Below, piece by piece: positions 38,864 to 49,317 of a DNA stretch of 64,000 nucleotides. The stretch spans positions 15,666 to 79,665 of the forward strand of contig JARGPR010000005.1 of assembly GCA_029210125.1 (NCBI GenBank). The letters run 5' to 3'. The notes beneath the pieces are model-generated. The model was not told the DNA's origin. It ran no database searches and worked only from the letters and a program-made list of their open reading frames with translations. Origin of the DNA: Pseudomonadales bacterium (GTDB taxonomy: Bacteria > Pseudomonadota > Gammaproteobacteria > Pseudomonadales > JAHRWD01). How positions within the stretch are numbered: position 1 is the stretch's first letter; the number at the start of each line of letters is the position of its first letter. A program made the position numbers and the translations under genes.

Positions 38864-39355
38864 CTAGAGCGCCAGTACTTTTTCACCGCGGGAGAGGCCG
38901 GAAACCCCGGTTCTAACGGTTTCAAGTACATTGGCATCACCGACGGCTTCTATAAATGCATCTAGTTTACTGCTGGCTCCAACCAACTGGATGGTATAGA
39001 TGGAGCTGCTCACGTCTACAATCTGGCCACGAAAGATATCAGCACAGCGTTTTATTTCCGCCCGTTGGGCTCCGGATGCTTTCACTTTTATTAGCATTAG
39101 ATCACGCTCGATATGATCACCTTCACTAAGGTCGACCAGCTTCACCACCTCGATCAGCTTGTTGAGCTGCTTGGTGATTTGTTCGATTTCACGCTCGTCT
39201 CCATGGGTAGTAAGTGTCAGGCGTGACAAAGTTGGATCTTCGGTAGGGGCCACCGTTAACGTTTCGATATTGTAATTGCGTTGTGAAAAGAGTCCAACAA
39301 CCCGAGACAACGCCCCTGCTTCATTTTCAATCAAAATAGAAAGAATATGTCTCAT
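38864..39355 (-). CDS. ilvN: Acetolactate synthase small subunit
   Basis: A 163-residue ACT-domain regulator (RHILSILIENEAGALSRVVGLFSQRNYNIETLTV). It confers valine feedback inhibition. Its start overlaps the end of the large-subunit gene by one base (shared A), which points to coupled translation. Named ilvH in E. coli isozyme III nomenclature. Confidence 0.96.
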   Translation of the reverse strand: MRHILSILIENEAGALSRVVGLFSQRNYNIETLTVAPTEDPTLSRLTLTTHGDEREIEQITKQLNKLIEVVKLVDLSEGDHIERDLMLIKVKASGAQRAEIKRCADIFRGQIVDVSSSIYTIQLVGASSKLDAFIEAVGDANVLETVRTGVSGLSRGEKVLAL

Positions 39356-41076
39356 TAGGTCCGCTCCGTTTTACTTAACCACATGTCACGCATGGACGCA
39401 GCGGGTACCTGCATTGGGTAGACATGTTCGGAGGGATCTACGTAGACATCGATAAACACCAGCTTATCTTTCATGGCCAGAGCCTTTTTCATCATCGGCT
39501 CGAGGTCTTCGACTTTTTCAATTTTCATGCCGACGTGGCCGTAGGCTTCGGCTAGTTTAATAAAATCGGGCAGTGATTCCATATAAGAATGGGAGTGCCG
39601 GCTTTCGTAGTTCATATCCTGCCACTGTCGTACCATGCCCAGCGACTGGTTATTGATATTCAAAATTTTGACCGGAATGTTGTACTGCATACAGGTCGAC
39701 AGTTCCTGAATATTCATCTGGATACTGCCTTCGCCCGTCACGCATACCACGGTATCGTCGGGGAAGCTGAGCTGCACGCCCATTGCCGCAGGGAAACCAA
39801 AACCCATGGTGCCAAGGCCGCCAGAGGTGATCCATCGATTAGGCTGCTCGAAACGCAAGTACTGGGCCGCAAACATCTGGTGCTGGCCTACGTCGGTGGT
39901 GATGTAGGCATCACCAGCGGTAAGTTTTTGCAGGCATTCAATGACTTGCTGGGGTTTCATCAACCCTTTTTCGTTGGTTAAGTAACGCCCGCCGTGGCGT
40001 TTGCGCCATTCGTCGATCTGCGCCCACCAATCGCTTAGGTTTTCTTTGTCCGGTTTAATTTCTGATTCCTTGATCAAAGCAATCATTTCCGTCAGTACAG
40101 AATCCACTGGCCCAACGATAGGAATATCTACCTGTACTGTTTTAGAAATAGAGGATGGGTCAACATCAATATGGGCGATTTGCGCGTCGGGGCAAAATTT
40201 TTCGACATTATTAGTGACCCGATCGTCAAATCGAGCGCCGATAGCCAGAATCGCATCGGCGTTGTGCATAGCCATATTCGCTTCGTACGCACCGTGCATG
40301 CCAAGCATACCGATAAATTGGCGATCCGAGCCTGGGTATGCGCCCAACCCCATCAGGGTTTGAGTAATCGGATAACCGAGCATTCGGGTCATTTCTATAA
40401 GCAGTTTCGACGCACCACCAAGCACTACACCGCCGCCGGTGTAGATTATTGGCCGCTTGGCCTGCAATAACATGTCCACTGCTTTGCGAATCTGCCCAGC
40501 ATGCCCGCGAACCGGCGGGTTGTAGGAGCGTATATTAACTTCTCGAGGGTACTCGTAGGAATATTCTTCGCCCGGTGTGGTCATATCCTTGGGGATATCC
40601 ACAACTACCGGGCCGGGTCGGCCGGTAGTGGCAATATGAAAGGCTTTCTTGATAATGGTGGGAATTTCAGCGGGGTTTTGAACGCTGAGATTGTGTTTCA
40701 CTACTGGCCGTGAAACCCCCATCATGTCAGTTTCCTGAAATGCATCGCCGCCAATCAGGTGAGTCATTACCTGGCCTGAGATTACGACCATTGGCACGGA
40801 ATCCATATAGGCGGTTGCGATACCGGTAATGGTATTGGTAGCGCCGGGGCCGGAGGTGACCAGTACAACGCCGGGTTTCCCGGTCGCACGGGCATAACCA
40901 TCAGCCATGTGAGTGGCCGCCTGCTCGTGGCGAACCAGCACGTGTTTTACCTTATCCTGACGAAAAACGGCGTCATAGATATGTAGGGCTGAGCCACCTG
41001 GATAGCCGTAGATATACTCTACGCCCTGATCTTGAAGGGAGCGCACTAAACTGTCTGCGCCCGATAACATTTCCAC
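39355..41076 (-). CDS. ilvB: Acetolactate synthase large subunit
   Basis: 573 residues, ThDP-dependent. The catalytic Glu is in RHEQAATHMADGYARATG. The FAD part is in the middle (GLGAYPGSDRQFIGMLGMHG), and the ThDP motif begins GEGSIQMN and ends near NNQSLGMVRQW. It is the first gene of the ilvB-ilvN-ilvC-pssA row. AAGGGTGG before the ATG is a good ribosome-binding site. Called ilvI in the E. coli isozyme III nomenclature. Confidence 0.96.
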   Translation of the reverse strand: MEMLSGADSLVRSLQDQGVEYIYGYPGGSALHIYDAVFRQDKVKHVLVRHEQAATHMADGYARATGKPGVVLVTSGPGATNTITGIATAYMDSVPMVVISGQVMTHLIGGDAFQETDMMGVSRPVVKHNLSVQNPAEIPTIIKKAFHIATTGRPGPVVVDIPKDMTTPGEEYSYEYPREVNIRSYNPPVRGHAGQIRKAVDMLLQAKRPIIYTGGGVVLGGASKLLIEMTRMLGYPITQTLMGLGAYPGSDRQFIGMLGMHGAYEANMAMHNADAILAIGARFDDRVTNNVEKFCPDAQIAHIDVDPSSISKTVQVDIPIVGPVDSVLTEMIALIKESEIKPDKENLSDWWAQIDEWRKRHGGRYLTNEKGLMKPQQVIECLQKLTAGDAYITTDVGQHQMFAAQYLRFEQPNRWITSGGLGTMGFGFPAAMGVQLSFPDDTVVCVTGEGSIQMNIQELSTCMQYNIPVKILNINNQSLGMVRQWQDMNYESRHSHSYMESLPDFIKLAEAYGHVGMKIEKVEDLEPMMKKALAMKDKLVFIDVYVDPSEHVYPMQVPAASMRDMWLSKTERT

Positions 41077-41411
41077 CCTTACTCAACCTCTATTGATGTT
41101 AAAAAATTGAAACCCTGAACAGAAGGTCTGTTTGCCTTTTGGGCATCCCGGAGGATCTGTGCATCGGTTTTGAGCTAGCAAAAATGGGGTTCGATATCCA
41201 GTAATATCAAAGCCCACCCGCGAGAGAACCGGCAATTCTGTCATCTGATTTTAAGAAGTCAACCTTATTTGCTAAATGCCTGAGGAATTAGCAACAAATC
41301 CCAGCTAAATTGACAGTATCTTGTTTGTCATGAATTGCGCGACCTAAAACTAAACTATACTTGTATCACTCTATTTACTGGAACTGAGCTGCGTTAAGCA
41401 GATTTATAAAA
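41077..41411. promoter_or_regulatory. Divergent ilvB / DUF4124 promoter region, 335 bp
   Basis: No gene is seen. A possible plus-strand -10 (TATACT) is at 41356-41361, with no convincing -35. On the minus strand a small hairpin (AACAGA-CCT-TCTGTT) lies before ilvB, but a leader peptide rich in branched-chain codons was not found, so attenuation is not claimed. Confidence 0.4.
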
Positions 41412-41888
41412 ATGAACAGCTATCTATCCCTGCGTTACCTGTCCGTAATACTCATGAGCTTCTGCATGCTGGCCTCAGCATCACATGCTGCAGAGGATGT
41501 TTATTATCAGTGGTATGACGCGGCGGGCAAGCTTAATGTTAGCGATCAGCGACCTAAATCGGGTGTTCAATATAAGACCATCAAGAAGATCATCAAAACC
41601 TCAGGTGGCCAGTCTGTGGCGGGGGAGTTGTACCAATCGGTGAATAAGGCAGAGGCAGACAAACAGCGCGCTGCGGTTAAGGAACAGGGCCAGGTAATGA
41701 ATGAAAAAGCGCGGCAGAACAACTGTGACATTGCCACTGAGGAGTTGCGTGTCATCTCCAACAGTGCTCGGGTTCGGGAAATAGGCACTGATGGCGAATA
41801 CCGTTACCTTACGGATGAGGAGAAAGAGGAGCGGGGCAAACGGGCAGAGCGCAATATTGAGCAATACTGTAATTCTGAATCTGAATAA
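41412..41888 (+). CDS. DUF4124 domain-containing secreted protein
   Basis: 158 residues. A signal peptide of about 26 residues ends near ASHAAED. The DUF4124 core follows directly: YYQWYDAAGKLNVSDQRPKSGVQYKTI. The rest is charged and helical with two Cys (about residues 109 and 154). It is a periplasmic protein of unknown function, common next to core genes in marine gammaproteobacteria. Confidence 0.85.
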   Translation: MNSYLSLRYLSVILMSFCMLASASHAAEDVYYQWYDAAGKLNVSDQRPKSGVQYKTIKKIIKTSGGQSVAGELYQSVNKAEADKQRAAVKEQGQVMNEKARQNNCDIATEELRVISNSARVREIGTDGEYRYLTDEEKEERGKRAERNIEQYCNSESE

Positions 41889-41912
41889 TGATTTCAGGTC
41901 GGTAAACAGATT

Positions 41913-43406
41913 TTAAAATAGACCCACGCCTCTACGCTTCAGTAGAGATCCCTCCAGTTGATAAAGGCGAATTGCCGCCTTTTTTAGCTGAACTCTGGCA
42001 TCGGTTTCATCTAGCTGGGCCTGTAAAGCTCCACGCTGTGCGAGCGCTACATCTGCTGTAGTTGAACGTCCCACTTTGAATTTCTCATTTTCGGCTCGCA
42101 GTGCTTCCTGATATAGCTTTCGGGTTACCGATACGGTTTTTATTTTTTGTTGCGCAAGCTGTAGTTCAGAAAAGGCTACTCGAACGTCTAGTTGGACTAT
42201 ATGAAGTAGGTTTTTAAGGCTTATTCTGGTTTGTTCAAGTGATACCTGTGCCCGGTTTTGTGCTGATCTGGCAGCTCGGTCAGTAATTGGCATTTCAAAA
42301 TTCAAACCAAGCGCGGCATCGTAACTGTCCCCATCGATATTGCTGGACGCATTGGAAAAGGAATCCGCATAACCACTTTTTCCAAATTTAAGGAAAAAAT
42401 CCAGCTTTGGCAGCAGTGCATTTCGCGTCTGAAGGACCTCCAGATCACCTCGGCTTATACGTAGCTCCGCCTCCTTCAGTTCAGCACGCAGTTGCTGCGC
42501 CAGAGCCAGGTGTTCTTCAATGGACTCAGCGTCGTAGGCTGATTCACCAACTGAGCTAACCGGGACTATCTTGGTCAGCCAGTCCTGTTCTGAGCCTGTG
42601 GTGATAAACCCGATCAACTGCAGGCGTAAGCGCTCCTTCTGGAATCGCGCCCCGACGAGATCCTGACGCCGCTGCGCGACTTCTGCTTCCGCTGCGGGTA
42701 GTTCGGTTTCGGCCAGCAGTCCAACTTCGATACGCTTTAATACGATATCTCTTTGCTGTTCCGCGACAGCCAGCGCCTGTTTGAATATCTGTTGCTGCTG
42801 CAACGCCAACACCAGATCCCAGTATCGTTGCTCAACATCGCCGACCAACGATTCAGCGAAACCCTGTAGCTCATAGCGGGATATTTTGGTATCGAGACGG
42901 GCTTGTTGAATTGCCGCCATATTAACCTCGGGCCCCAATCCCCTTAACAGCGCCTGGGTTAAGGTTAGTCCCACCCTTACGGCTTGCTGATCAGGTGTTC
43001 GATTAGAGCTATTTTTAACGTTGGATATCTCACCGGTAATCGCGGTGCCGGTCGAAAACTGACGATCGATCGACAGGGTGCTCGCATGATTGTCCGTTTC
43101 CAACTCGAATTGGCTGCTGGTTGCCTGGGACAGCTGCAGTCGGCTTTCCCGGCTGGTATTAATATCGGCGGATACCGTGGTATCAAATCGAGCGGCTTCG
43201 AGTTCTTCAAAAGTAAGTGTGATTTGGGGCTGCAAACGTTGAATCTTTAATGATAGATTGCTTTCAAGCGCCATCAATACTGCCTGTTCAATTGACAGAT
43301 TTAATACCGGTACTTTCTGGTCCGATCCAAAGATTGCACTTGATGATCCCGTGAGTATCAATAAGCCTACAACGAATTTTATTCGACTAAGCACTGGTAA
43401 CTTCAA
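41913..43406 (-). CDS. TolC-family outer membrane efflux protein
   Basis: 497 residues with an N-terminal signal sequence, then two OEP repeats of long amphipathic helices (for example the RYWDLVLALQQQQIFKQALAVAEQQRD and KFKVGRSTTADVALAQRGALQAQLDETDARVQLKKA stretches). It forms the outer-membrane tunnel of the efflux system. Its start overlaps the RND gene's 3' end by 20 bases. It is last in the MFP-RND-TolC row. Confidence 0.9.
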   Translation of the reverse strand: MKLPVLSRIKFVVGLLILTGSSSAIFGSDQKVPVLNLSIEQAVLMALESNLSLKIQRLQPQITLTFEELEAARFDTTVSADINTSRESRLQLSQATSSQFELETDNHASTLSIDRQFSTGTAITGEISNVKNSSNRTPDQQAVRVGLTLTQALLRGLGPEVNMAAIQQARLDTKISRYELQGFAESLVGDVEQRYWDLVLALQQQQIFKQALAVAEQQRDIVLKRIEVGLLAETELPAAEAEVAQRRQDLVGARFQKERLRLQLIGFITTGSEQDWLTKIVPVSSVGESAYDAESIEEHLALAQQLRAELKEAELRISRGDLEVLQTRNALLPKLDFFLKFGKSGYADSFSNASSNIDGDSYDAALGLNFEMPITDRAARSAQNRAQVSLEQTRISLKNLLHIVQLDVRVAFSELQLAQQKIKTVSVTRKLYQEALRAENEKFKVGRSTTADVALAQRGALQAQLDETDARVQLKKAAIRLYQLEGSLLKRRGVGLF

Positions 43407-46400
43407 CCTTGTGTTTTCGATGGAATAATATGTAAAGGCAGGGGATAACGATCAATGTAATCAGGGTGGAGGAGATCAGACCACCGATCAGCGTAATCGC
43501 CATCGGTGCCTGCATTTCGCTGCCCTCGCCAATTCCCAGGGCCAACGGTAGCATGGCTAATATGGTGGTTAACGATGTCATCAATATCGGTCGAAGTCTG
43601 CGCCTTCCTGCTTCTAGCACCGCCTGCCTGGGGGTGGCCTGGGGTTCTGTCAGTAATCGAGTAGCCTGATCAACAATCAGGATCGCATTGTTAATTACAA
43701 TCCCGATCAGCATGATGACACCGATAAAACTTTGCACGTTAAAGGTTGTTGAGCTGATAAAGAGAATCATCAGCACCCCAATGATCGCCAGAGGTAAGGT
43801 AAACATCACAATTAATGGATCACGCAGGGACTCATAAAGGCTGGCCATAATCATGTATACCAGCGCTATCGCCAAAATCAGAGCCAGCAACAGTTGTGCG
43901 AAACTTTCGTTCTGTTCTTTGCGGTCGCCAGCCATCACCATATCGTAGCCCTTGGGCATCGCGATTTTAGCCATCTCAATATCAAGGTCAGCGACGATGT
44001 CTCCCAGCGCACGACCGCTGATGTTGGCGGCTACGGTGATGATTCTTTGCTGACCTTTGCGGTCGATCTGCAACGGCCCAATACCTTCACTGACCGATAC
44101 AAGATTTCTTAATTGCACCAGCTCACCACGACGATTCAGCAGTGTAAGATCAAGAATATCCTCGATGGAAAGTTTGTTTGCCTGGTCGAGTTTTAATCGA
44201 ATATTGACCTCGTTATTGCCACCACGGTATTCCCCGGCAAGCGTACCCGACAGTGCAGTTTCCAGGTTGCCGACAATGGTTTCGACCGATACGCCCAGGT
44301 CTGCTGCCCGTTCGCGATTGATATGGAAGCGCTTCTCAGGAATGCCGGATCCGCGACTCGGCTGTACATCCGTTACCCCGGGGATTTTTTCCATGATCAG
44401 CTCCAGTTGAGCTGCCAGGTGATCGAGGGTAGCCAGCTCACGGCCACGGATTTCAACCTGCAATGCTTCAGTAGCGCCACCACCGGAACTACCGGACATG
44501 AACCCCTGGCTGGCGCGCACCCGAATCGTTGTACCGGCAATACCGCTGAGTTTTTTGCGTAAAACTGCGCCAATCTCTTCGCTGGAGCGCTGTCGTTCGC
44601 GAACCGGTAGCAGTGATAATCTCACGCTGCCACTGGCACCACCGGTCGGCCGCCAACTGGACGAACCGATACTCACCACAGAAGAAACCATTTCAGGCGC
44701 CTGGGTTTTGACGATTTGCTCGACAGTTGCCATCACTTCATCGAGTTTATCTAGCCGGGTGCCAGGCGCCATTTCAACGTTAATACGCAGTTCACCCTGG
44801 TCGGTTCGTGGCATAAATTCAGTACCGATGCCTGGCGCAAGGGCGATTGATCCAAACAAGATCACCGTAGTGGCAATCAGCACCCATACCGGGTGCAGAA
44901 GGGCAGCACTCAGTGTCTTTTTATAGATTTTTTCCAGATTGTTGATGAGTGATTCAGCCCAATTAGATAACGAGCTGCTGGGCTTGGCGGTTTGCTCGTT
45001 GCTATCCATGCTACTGTTTTTGATCCAGCGAGAGGTCAGCATTGGAGTAAGGGTCAGTGCTGCCAATAATGAACAAAGCAATGCAAAACTCAATACCATC
45101 GCCAGCTCTTTGAAAATCACACTGGCGATACCTTCGGTGAATACCAGCGGGAAAAAGATGGCCAGGGTGGTCAGGGTGCTGGCAATAATCGCAGCGCTGA
45201 CCTGATGAGTACCCACAACAGAGGCTTCTTTAATATCCTGATTGTTTTCATCACGAACCCGGACAATGTTTTCGACCACCACAATGGCGTTATCGACCAT
45301 CATGCCGATACCAAGGGCTAGTCCACCAAGGGATATTTGGTTTAGTGTCAGGCCGCCAAAATATACCAGCCCAAAGGTGCTGATCAGCGAAACCGGAATC
45401 ACCGTAGCGACCACCAGAGTGCCCCGCAGGTTACGCAGGAAAAATAGTAAAACCAATAGCGCCAGACCGCCGCCGTACAGCCCAGAGCGTGCCAGATTGG
45501 AAATCGCGCGCTCGATGAAGTCAGCGGTATTGATGATAGGAATCATCTTGATCTGCGGGTAATCGAGGTTGATGCGCTCGATTTCAGCCATCGCAGCGGT
45601 GGCTACTTCGACGGTATTGCTGCCGGACTGTTTGCGAATAGCGACCCTGAACCCCGGTTTGCCGTCGATGCGGATGATACGTCTGATTTTTTCGTGGGTA
45701 TCCTTAACTTCAGCGACCTGCGACAGGTAAATTGGAAACTCGTTGTTGTGGTTTAGTTCGAGATTGCGAATATCGTCGAGGCTTTCAAAACGGCCGGGAG
45801 CCCGAATTCGCAGCTCGAGATTTCCGCGTTCAATTTCTCCAGCGGGGGCATTGAGGTTGGCGTTACGCAGACTGGTTGCAACCTGCTGTAGCGAAAGGCC
45901 TAGTGTTTTGAGCTTTTCAGGGTTGATCAAAACCTGAATTTCCTGTTTCAGGCCGCCCCAAAGATCCAGTGATGCAACGCCATCAAGACGCTCGATACGG
46001 TAAGCAATTTGGTCTTCGATAAGGTCGCGCACAGTGAATGGATCCAGTTCACTGGCAATTCCCAGAATCACCACTGGAAAAGAGGTTGTGTCGAATTTTC
46101 TTAATTCCGGTGGTTGGGCACCGTCTGGCAGGGTATCTTTGATTCGATCGAGCCGATCGCGTAGATCATTGGAGGCCACATCAAGATCCGCGCCCCACTC
46201 AAACTGAACCCGCACTGTACTCTGGTTTTCGACAGAAACTGAGATCACCTTTTCAACGCCACTAACCGTTGCTATCGCCGATTCGATTCGTTCGGTAATC
46301 AGCTCCTCGATCTCCTCGGGACCGGTATTGTCGTACGTTGTCGAGATTGTAAGGGTTGGTAAACTGATCTCCGGCATAGAATCAATAGGTATCCGGGTCA

Positions 46401-46482
46401 GGGATATGATGCCGATCACAATCGCAACTAGTGTGACCATCGTGGTCAGCACCGGCCTGTTTACGGTAAAACGTGCGATCAT
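43387..46482 (-). CDS. RND-type efflux pump, AcrB/MexF-like
   Basis: A 1031-residue proton-driven inner-membrane pump. It opens with MIARFTVNRPVLTTMVTLVAIVIG, and the proton-relay Asp lies in GIGMMVDNAIVVVENI. Two duplicated periplasmic halves and twelve membrane helices are expected. The second half has the GVIMLIGIVINNAILIVDQATRL repeat. It is of the hydrophobe/amphiphile (HAE) type. The substrate is unknown. Confidence 0.95.
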   Translation of the reverse strand: MIARFTVNRPVLTTMVTLVAIVIGIISLTRIPIDSMPEISLPTLTISTTYDNTGPEEIEELITERIESAIATVSGVEKVISVSVENQSTVRVQFEWGADLDVASNDLRDRLDRIKDTLPDGAQPPELRKFDTTSFPVVILGIASELDPFTVRDLIEDQIAYRIERLDGVASLDLWGGLKQEIQVLINPEKLKTLGLSLQQVATSLRNANLNAPAGEIERGNLELRIRAPGRFESLDDIRNLELNHNNEFPIYLSQVAEVKDTHEKIRRIIRIDGKPGFRVAIRKQSGSNTVEVATAAMAEIERINLDYPQIKMIPIINTADFIERAISNLARSGLYGGGLALLVLLFFLRNLRGTLVVATVIPVSLISTFGLVYFGGLTLNQISLGGLALGIGMMVDNAIVVVENIVRVRDENNQDIKEASVVGTHQVSAAIIASTLTTLAIFFPLVFTEGIASVIFKELAMVLSFALLCSLLAALTLTPMLTSRWIKNSSMDSNEQTAKPSSSLSNWAESLINNLEKIYKKTLSAALLHPVWVLIATTVILFGSIALAPGIGTEFMPRTDQGELRINVEMAPGTRLDKLDEVMATVEQIVKTQAPEMVSSVVSIGSSSWRPTGGASGSVRLSLLPVRERQRSSEEIGAVLRKKLSGIAGTTIRVRASQGFMSGSSGGGATEALQVEIRGRELATLDHLAAQLELIMEKIPGVTDVQPSRGSGIPEKRFHINRERAADLGVSVETIVGNLETALSGTLAGEYRGGNNEVNIRLKLDQANKLSIEDILDLTLLNRRGELVQLRNLVSVSEGIGPLQIDRKGQQRIITVAANISGRALGDIVADLDIEMAKIAMPKGYDMVMAGDRKEQNESFAQLLLALILAIALVYMIMASLYESLRDPLIVMFTLPLAIIGVLMILFISSTTFNVQSFIGVIMLIGIVINNAILIVDQATRLLTEPQATPRQAVLEAGRRRLRPILMTSLTTILAMLPLALGIGEGSEMQAPMAITLIGGLISSTLITLIVIPCLYILFHRKHKVEVTSA

Positions 46483-46573
46483 GAAATGGTGCCTGAAGTT
46501 AAACGCAAATGAGCTAAACGTAAATTAGTTGGACCTAAACGAGATAGGTCTAAATTAACGGAAGGTTTCAATT

Positions 46574-47773
46574 TTAAGGGTTTCCATCCGGTTGTGCTGA
46601 ATTGCCGGAGGGGTTTTGAACCTGAACTTTTGCGCCATCCTTCAGTAGATGTTGACCAAGGGTTACTACAGATCCGCTTAATTTGGGTTCAATTACCTGT
46701 ACCAGCGTGCGATTTTTGATCCCGGTGACGACCTCTATGTAACGTACCGTTTGGTCGTCGTTGATTAAGTAGAGTCCGCTGCTGTCCTCTTTGTTTATCA
46801 AAGCCGTGACAGGCACAAGTTGCGCGTCCTCCGTCTGACTAAGCTCCACGCTAACCCGCACAAACATGCCTGGGCTTAGTAAACCATCCGGGTTATCAAG
46901 TTTTACCTCAACCCGAGCCTGGCGGGATTGCGGGTCCAGCACCGGTGACACGCGGGAAACCTGGGCGTCAAAGTGACGGTCTGGATAGGCATCCAGGGTC
47001 AAAATAGCTGGTTGCCCCACTGCGATGCGTAGATAATCTTTTTCAGTGATCTCAAACACAGCCTTGAGTGAACCCAATGCTACAAGGGTCAAAATCTGAC
47101 TGTGGGCGTTTAGCAGATCGCCCTCATCGGCATAACGTTGGCCAACCACCATCGAGGGTTCTGAACCGTTCCAATGCGCTTCAATACGTGAATAACCAAG
47201 ACGTACTTCGGTGGCATCCAAAGCCGCCTGACGTTGAGAAAGCTGTGCTCGGGCTACATCAACACGGGCATTTTTAGCCTGGGATTCCGCCTTGGCCTGA
47301 TCCCATTCGGACTGGGACGCGATCTTTTGTTTACGCAGTGACTGGGCGCGTTTGAATTCGACCTTTGCAATATCCGCTGCTGCCTTCGCTTCCGTGACGG
47401 ACGCTTTGGCAACCGCCAGTTCAGCTTTGGCTTGATTAAACTGATGCTTAAACTCAGCGTCGTCAAGTTCCGCCAGCAGCTGCCCCGGTACTACAGAATC
47501 ACCAATATCCACATGCAGGTTTTTGAGTGTCCCGCTGACCCGTGAAGCTACTACAAATCGGTTGGACGCCTTCAGTGAGCCACTAAAATGGCGCGCATCC
47601 GCGATTGAGCCGTGGGTAATCGGCGCAATCAATACCGCAACCGGCTTATCGGTTTTACTGCCTGCTTTGCCGTTGCCGCTTTTATTGTCTTCGGGTTTTT
47701 GGCTGCATCCTGAAATCGCCAGTATCAACATTACGCTGACCAGGATCCATTTATGGTTGCTCAATTCAGTCAC
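46574..47773 (-). CDS. RND periplasmic adaptor (membrane fusion protein)
   Basis: 399 residues. It is a lipoprotein: the signal ends LAISGC, with Cys23. The lipoyl half-motif VSGTLKNLHVDIGDSVVPGQLLAELD is followed by a long helical hairpin (about residues 110-205) and a beta-barrel part. It docks the pump to the TolC tunnel. The RND gene begins 92 bases downstream in the same row. Confidence 0.92.
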   Translation of the reverse strand: MTELSNHKWILVSVMLILAISGCSQKPEDNKSGNGKAGSKTDKPVAVLIAPITHGSIADARHFSGSLKASNRFVVASRVSGTLKNLHVDIGDSVVPGQLLAELDDAEFKHQFNQAKAELAVAKASVTEAKAAADIAKVEFKRAQSLRKQKIASQSEWDQAKAESQAKNARVDVARAQLSQRQAALDATEVRLGYSRIEAHWNGSEPSMVVGQRYADEGDLLNAHSQILTLVALGSLKAVFEITEKDYLRIAVGQPAILTLDAYPDRHFDAQVSRVSPVLDPQSRQARVEVKLDNPDGLLSPGMFVRVSVELSQTEDAQLVPVTALINKEDSSGLYLINDDQTVRYIEVVTGIKNRTLVQVIEPKLSGSVVTLGQHLLKDGAKVQVQNPSGNSAQPDGNP

Positions 47774-47785
47774 TCCAGTTTTCTC

Positions 47786-49060
47786 TTACTGACTTGCCGT
47801 CAGTGCCTGTTCAAGATCTTCGATAAGGTCATCTTCGTGCTCAATACCTACCGATAATCGAATCATGTCAGGGGTTACCCGGGCGGCTGCCAACTCGGTT
47901 TCAGTTAACTGCCGATGGGTGGTCGATGCGGGATGACAAGCAAGGGATTTAGCATCGCCAATGTTCACCAATCGTACAAATAGCTGTAGCGCATCATAAA
48001 ATTTCTCTCCGGCCTCAAAGCCACCTTTGATACCAAAGGTCATAATGCCGGAAGGGGTACCCTTCATGTATGTTTTGGCCAGTGCATGATAGGGGTCATT
48101 TTCAAGGCCACCATAGTTAACCCATTCCACTAACGGGTGTGATTGCAAAAACTTCGCGACCGCCATTGTGTTATGACAGTGGCGCTCCATGCGCAGTGCC
48201 AGAGTTTCGATACCCTGCAGTAACAGGAATGCGTTCATGGGTGACAGGGCAGAACCGGTGTTGCGCAATGGCACTGTTCTACAGCGACCAATAAAGGCCG
48301 CTGGCCCCATCGCCTCGGTATAGACCACACCATGGTATGCAGGTTCCGGCTCCGTCAACATTGAGAAGCGTTCCGGGTAATCAGCCCATGGGAATTTACC
48401 TGAATCTACCACAGCCCCGCCGAGGCTATTGCCATGGCCGCCCATATATTTGGTCAGGGAGTGGACGACGATATCTGCGCCAAAATCGATCGGCCGACAA
48501 AGTATCGGGGTGGCAACGGTATTGTCTACAATCAGCGGTACATGATGTTTGTGGGCAACCTCCGCCAGTCCGGTTAGGTCAACAATATTGCCTGATGGGT
48601 TGCCAATGCTTTCACAAAATACCGCACGGGTATTTTCGTCAATCAGTTTTTCGATGCTTTCCGGGCGATCATCCTCTGCAAACCGGACTTCAACCCCTTG
48701 CCTGGGTAGCATATGTGCGAACAGGGTATAGGTGCCGCCATATAGTAGTGGAGGGGCGACAATATTGGTGCCGACTTCTGTGATGGTTTGAATCGCATAG
48801 GTGATTGCCGCGCTCCCGGAGCTGGTTGCCAGGCTGGCGATTCCTCCTTCCAGCTCCGCAACCCGTTTTTCCAATACGCCGTTGGTCGGGTTACCTATGC
48901 GGGTGTAAATATTTCCAGGCACTGCGAGATTGAACAGATCCGCGCCGTGCTGTGCGCTATCAAACTCATAGGCAACGGTTTGATAGATCGGCACCGCTAC
49001 TGATTTAGTGGTGGGGTCAATTTCGTAGCCGTGACGAACGGCAATGGTTTCTGGTTTCAT
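47786..49060 (-). CDS. metY: O-acetylhomoserine aminocarboxypropyltransferase
   Basis: A 424-residue PLP enzyme of the Cys/Met metabolism family. The PLP lysine is in DIVVHSLTKYMGGHGNSLGG, and YTRIGNPTNGVLEKRVAELEGG is the conserved phosphate-contact part. It makes homocysteine from O-acetylhomoserine and sulfide. ATG 49060 is chosen (MKPETIAVRHGYE) with GGGATT before it; a longer frame to 49111 adds a non-conserved tail. Confidence 0.93.
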   Translation of the reverse strand: MKPETIAVRHGYEIDPTTKSVAVPIYQTVAYEFDSAQHGADLFNLAVPGNIYTRIGNPTNGVLEKRVAELEGGIASLATSSGSAAITYAIQTITEVGTNIVAPPLLYGGTYTLFAHMLPRQGVEVRFAEDDRPESIEKLIDENTRAVFCESIGNPSGNIVDLTGLAEVAHKHHVPLIVDNTVATPILCRPIDFGADIVVHSLTKYMGGHGNSLGGAVVDSGKFPWADYPERFSMLTEPEPAYHGVVYTEAMGPAAFIGRCRTVPLRNTGSALSPMNAFLLLQGIETLALRMERHCHNTMAVAKFLQSHPLVEWVNYGGLENDPYHALAKTYMKGTPSGIMTFGIKGGFEAGEKFYDALQLFVRLVNIGDAKSLACHPASTTHRQLTETELAAARVTPDMIRLSVGIEHEDDLIEDLEQALTASQ

Positions 49061-49317
49061 TTGGCAATCCCTTTTGTGGAAGTGAGTGTAGTGAGGGGTG
49101 GCAACAAGCAACGCACTGTAACCGATTACTTACTGTACGAGAGACCGGCAGAACTAGAGCATAAAGTATTATTAGTCAGCAGGTTTATGGTACTGGTGAA
49201 AATTACTGAATGCTAGTTAGTCGGTGTTTCTCATATTCAGCACGAGGAATGAAGGGGTATTTCCCAATATGGATTTTAAAATCTAATCACCGCGAATTAC
49301 ATTTGAGTTGGAACTTT
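49061..49317. other. metY upstream region, no gene seen
   Basis: 257 bases between metY and the IS remnant. It must carry the metY promoter. I looked for a methionine-type riboswitch on the minus strand and found no convincing SAM-aptamer core. Confidence 0.5.

Noticed and set aside
41077-41200. Attenuator or leader peptide before ilvB
   Set aside because: A small hairpin and a short T-run exist, but no leader frame with repeated Leu, Val or Ile codons was found, and the terminator-like geometry is poor.
49061-49317. SAM riboswitch before metY
   Set aside because: No convincing aptamer core could be read on the minus strand; the gene's position alone is not evidence.
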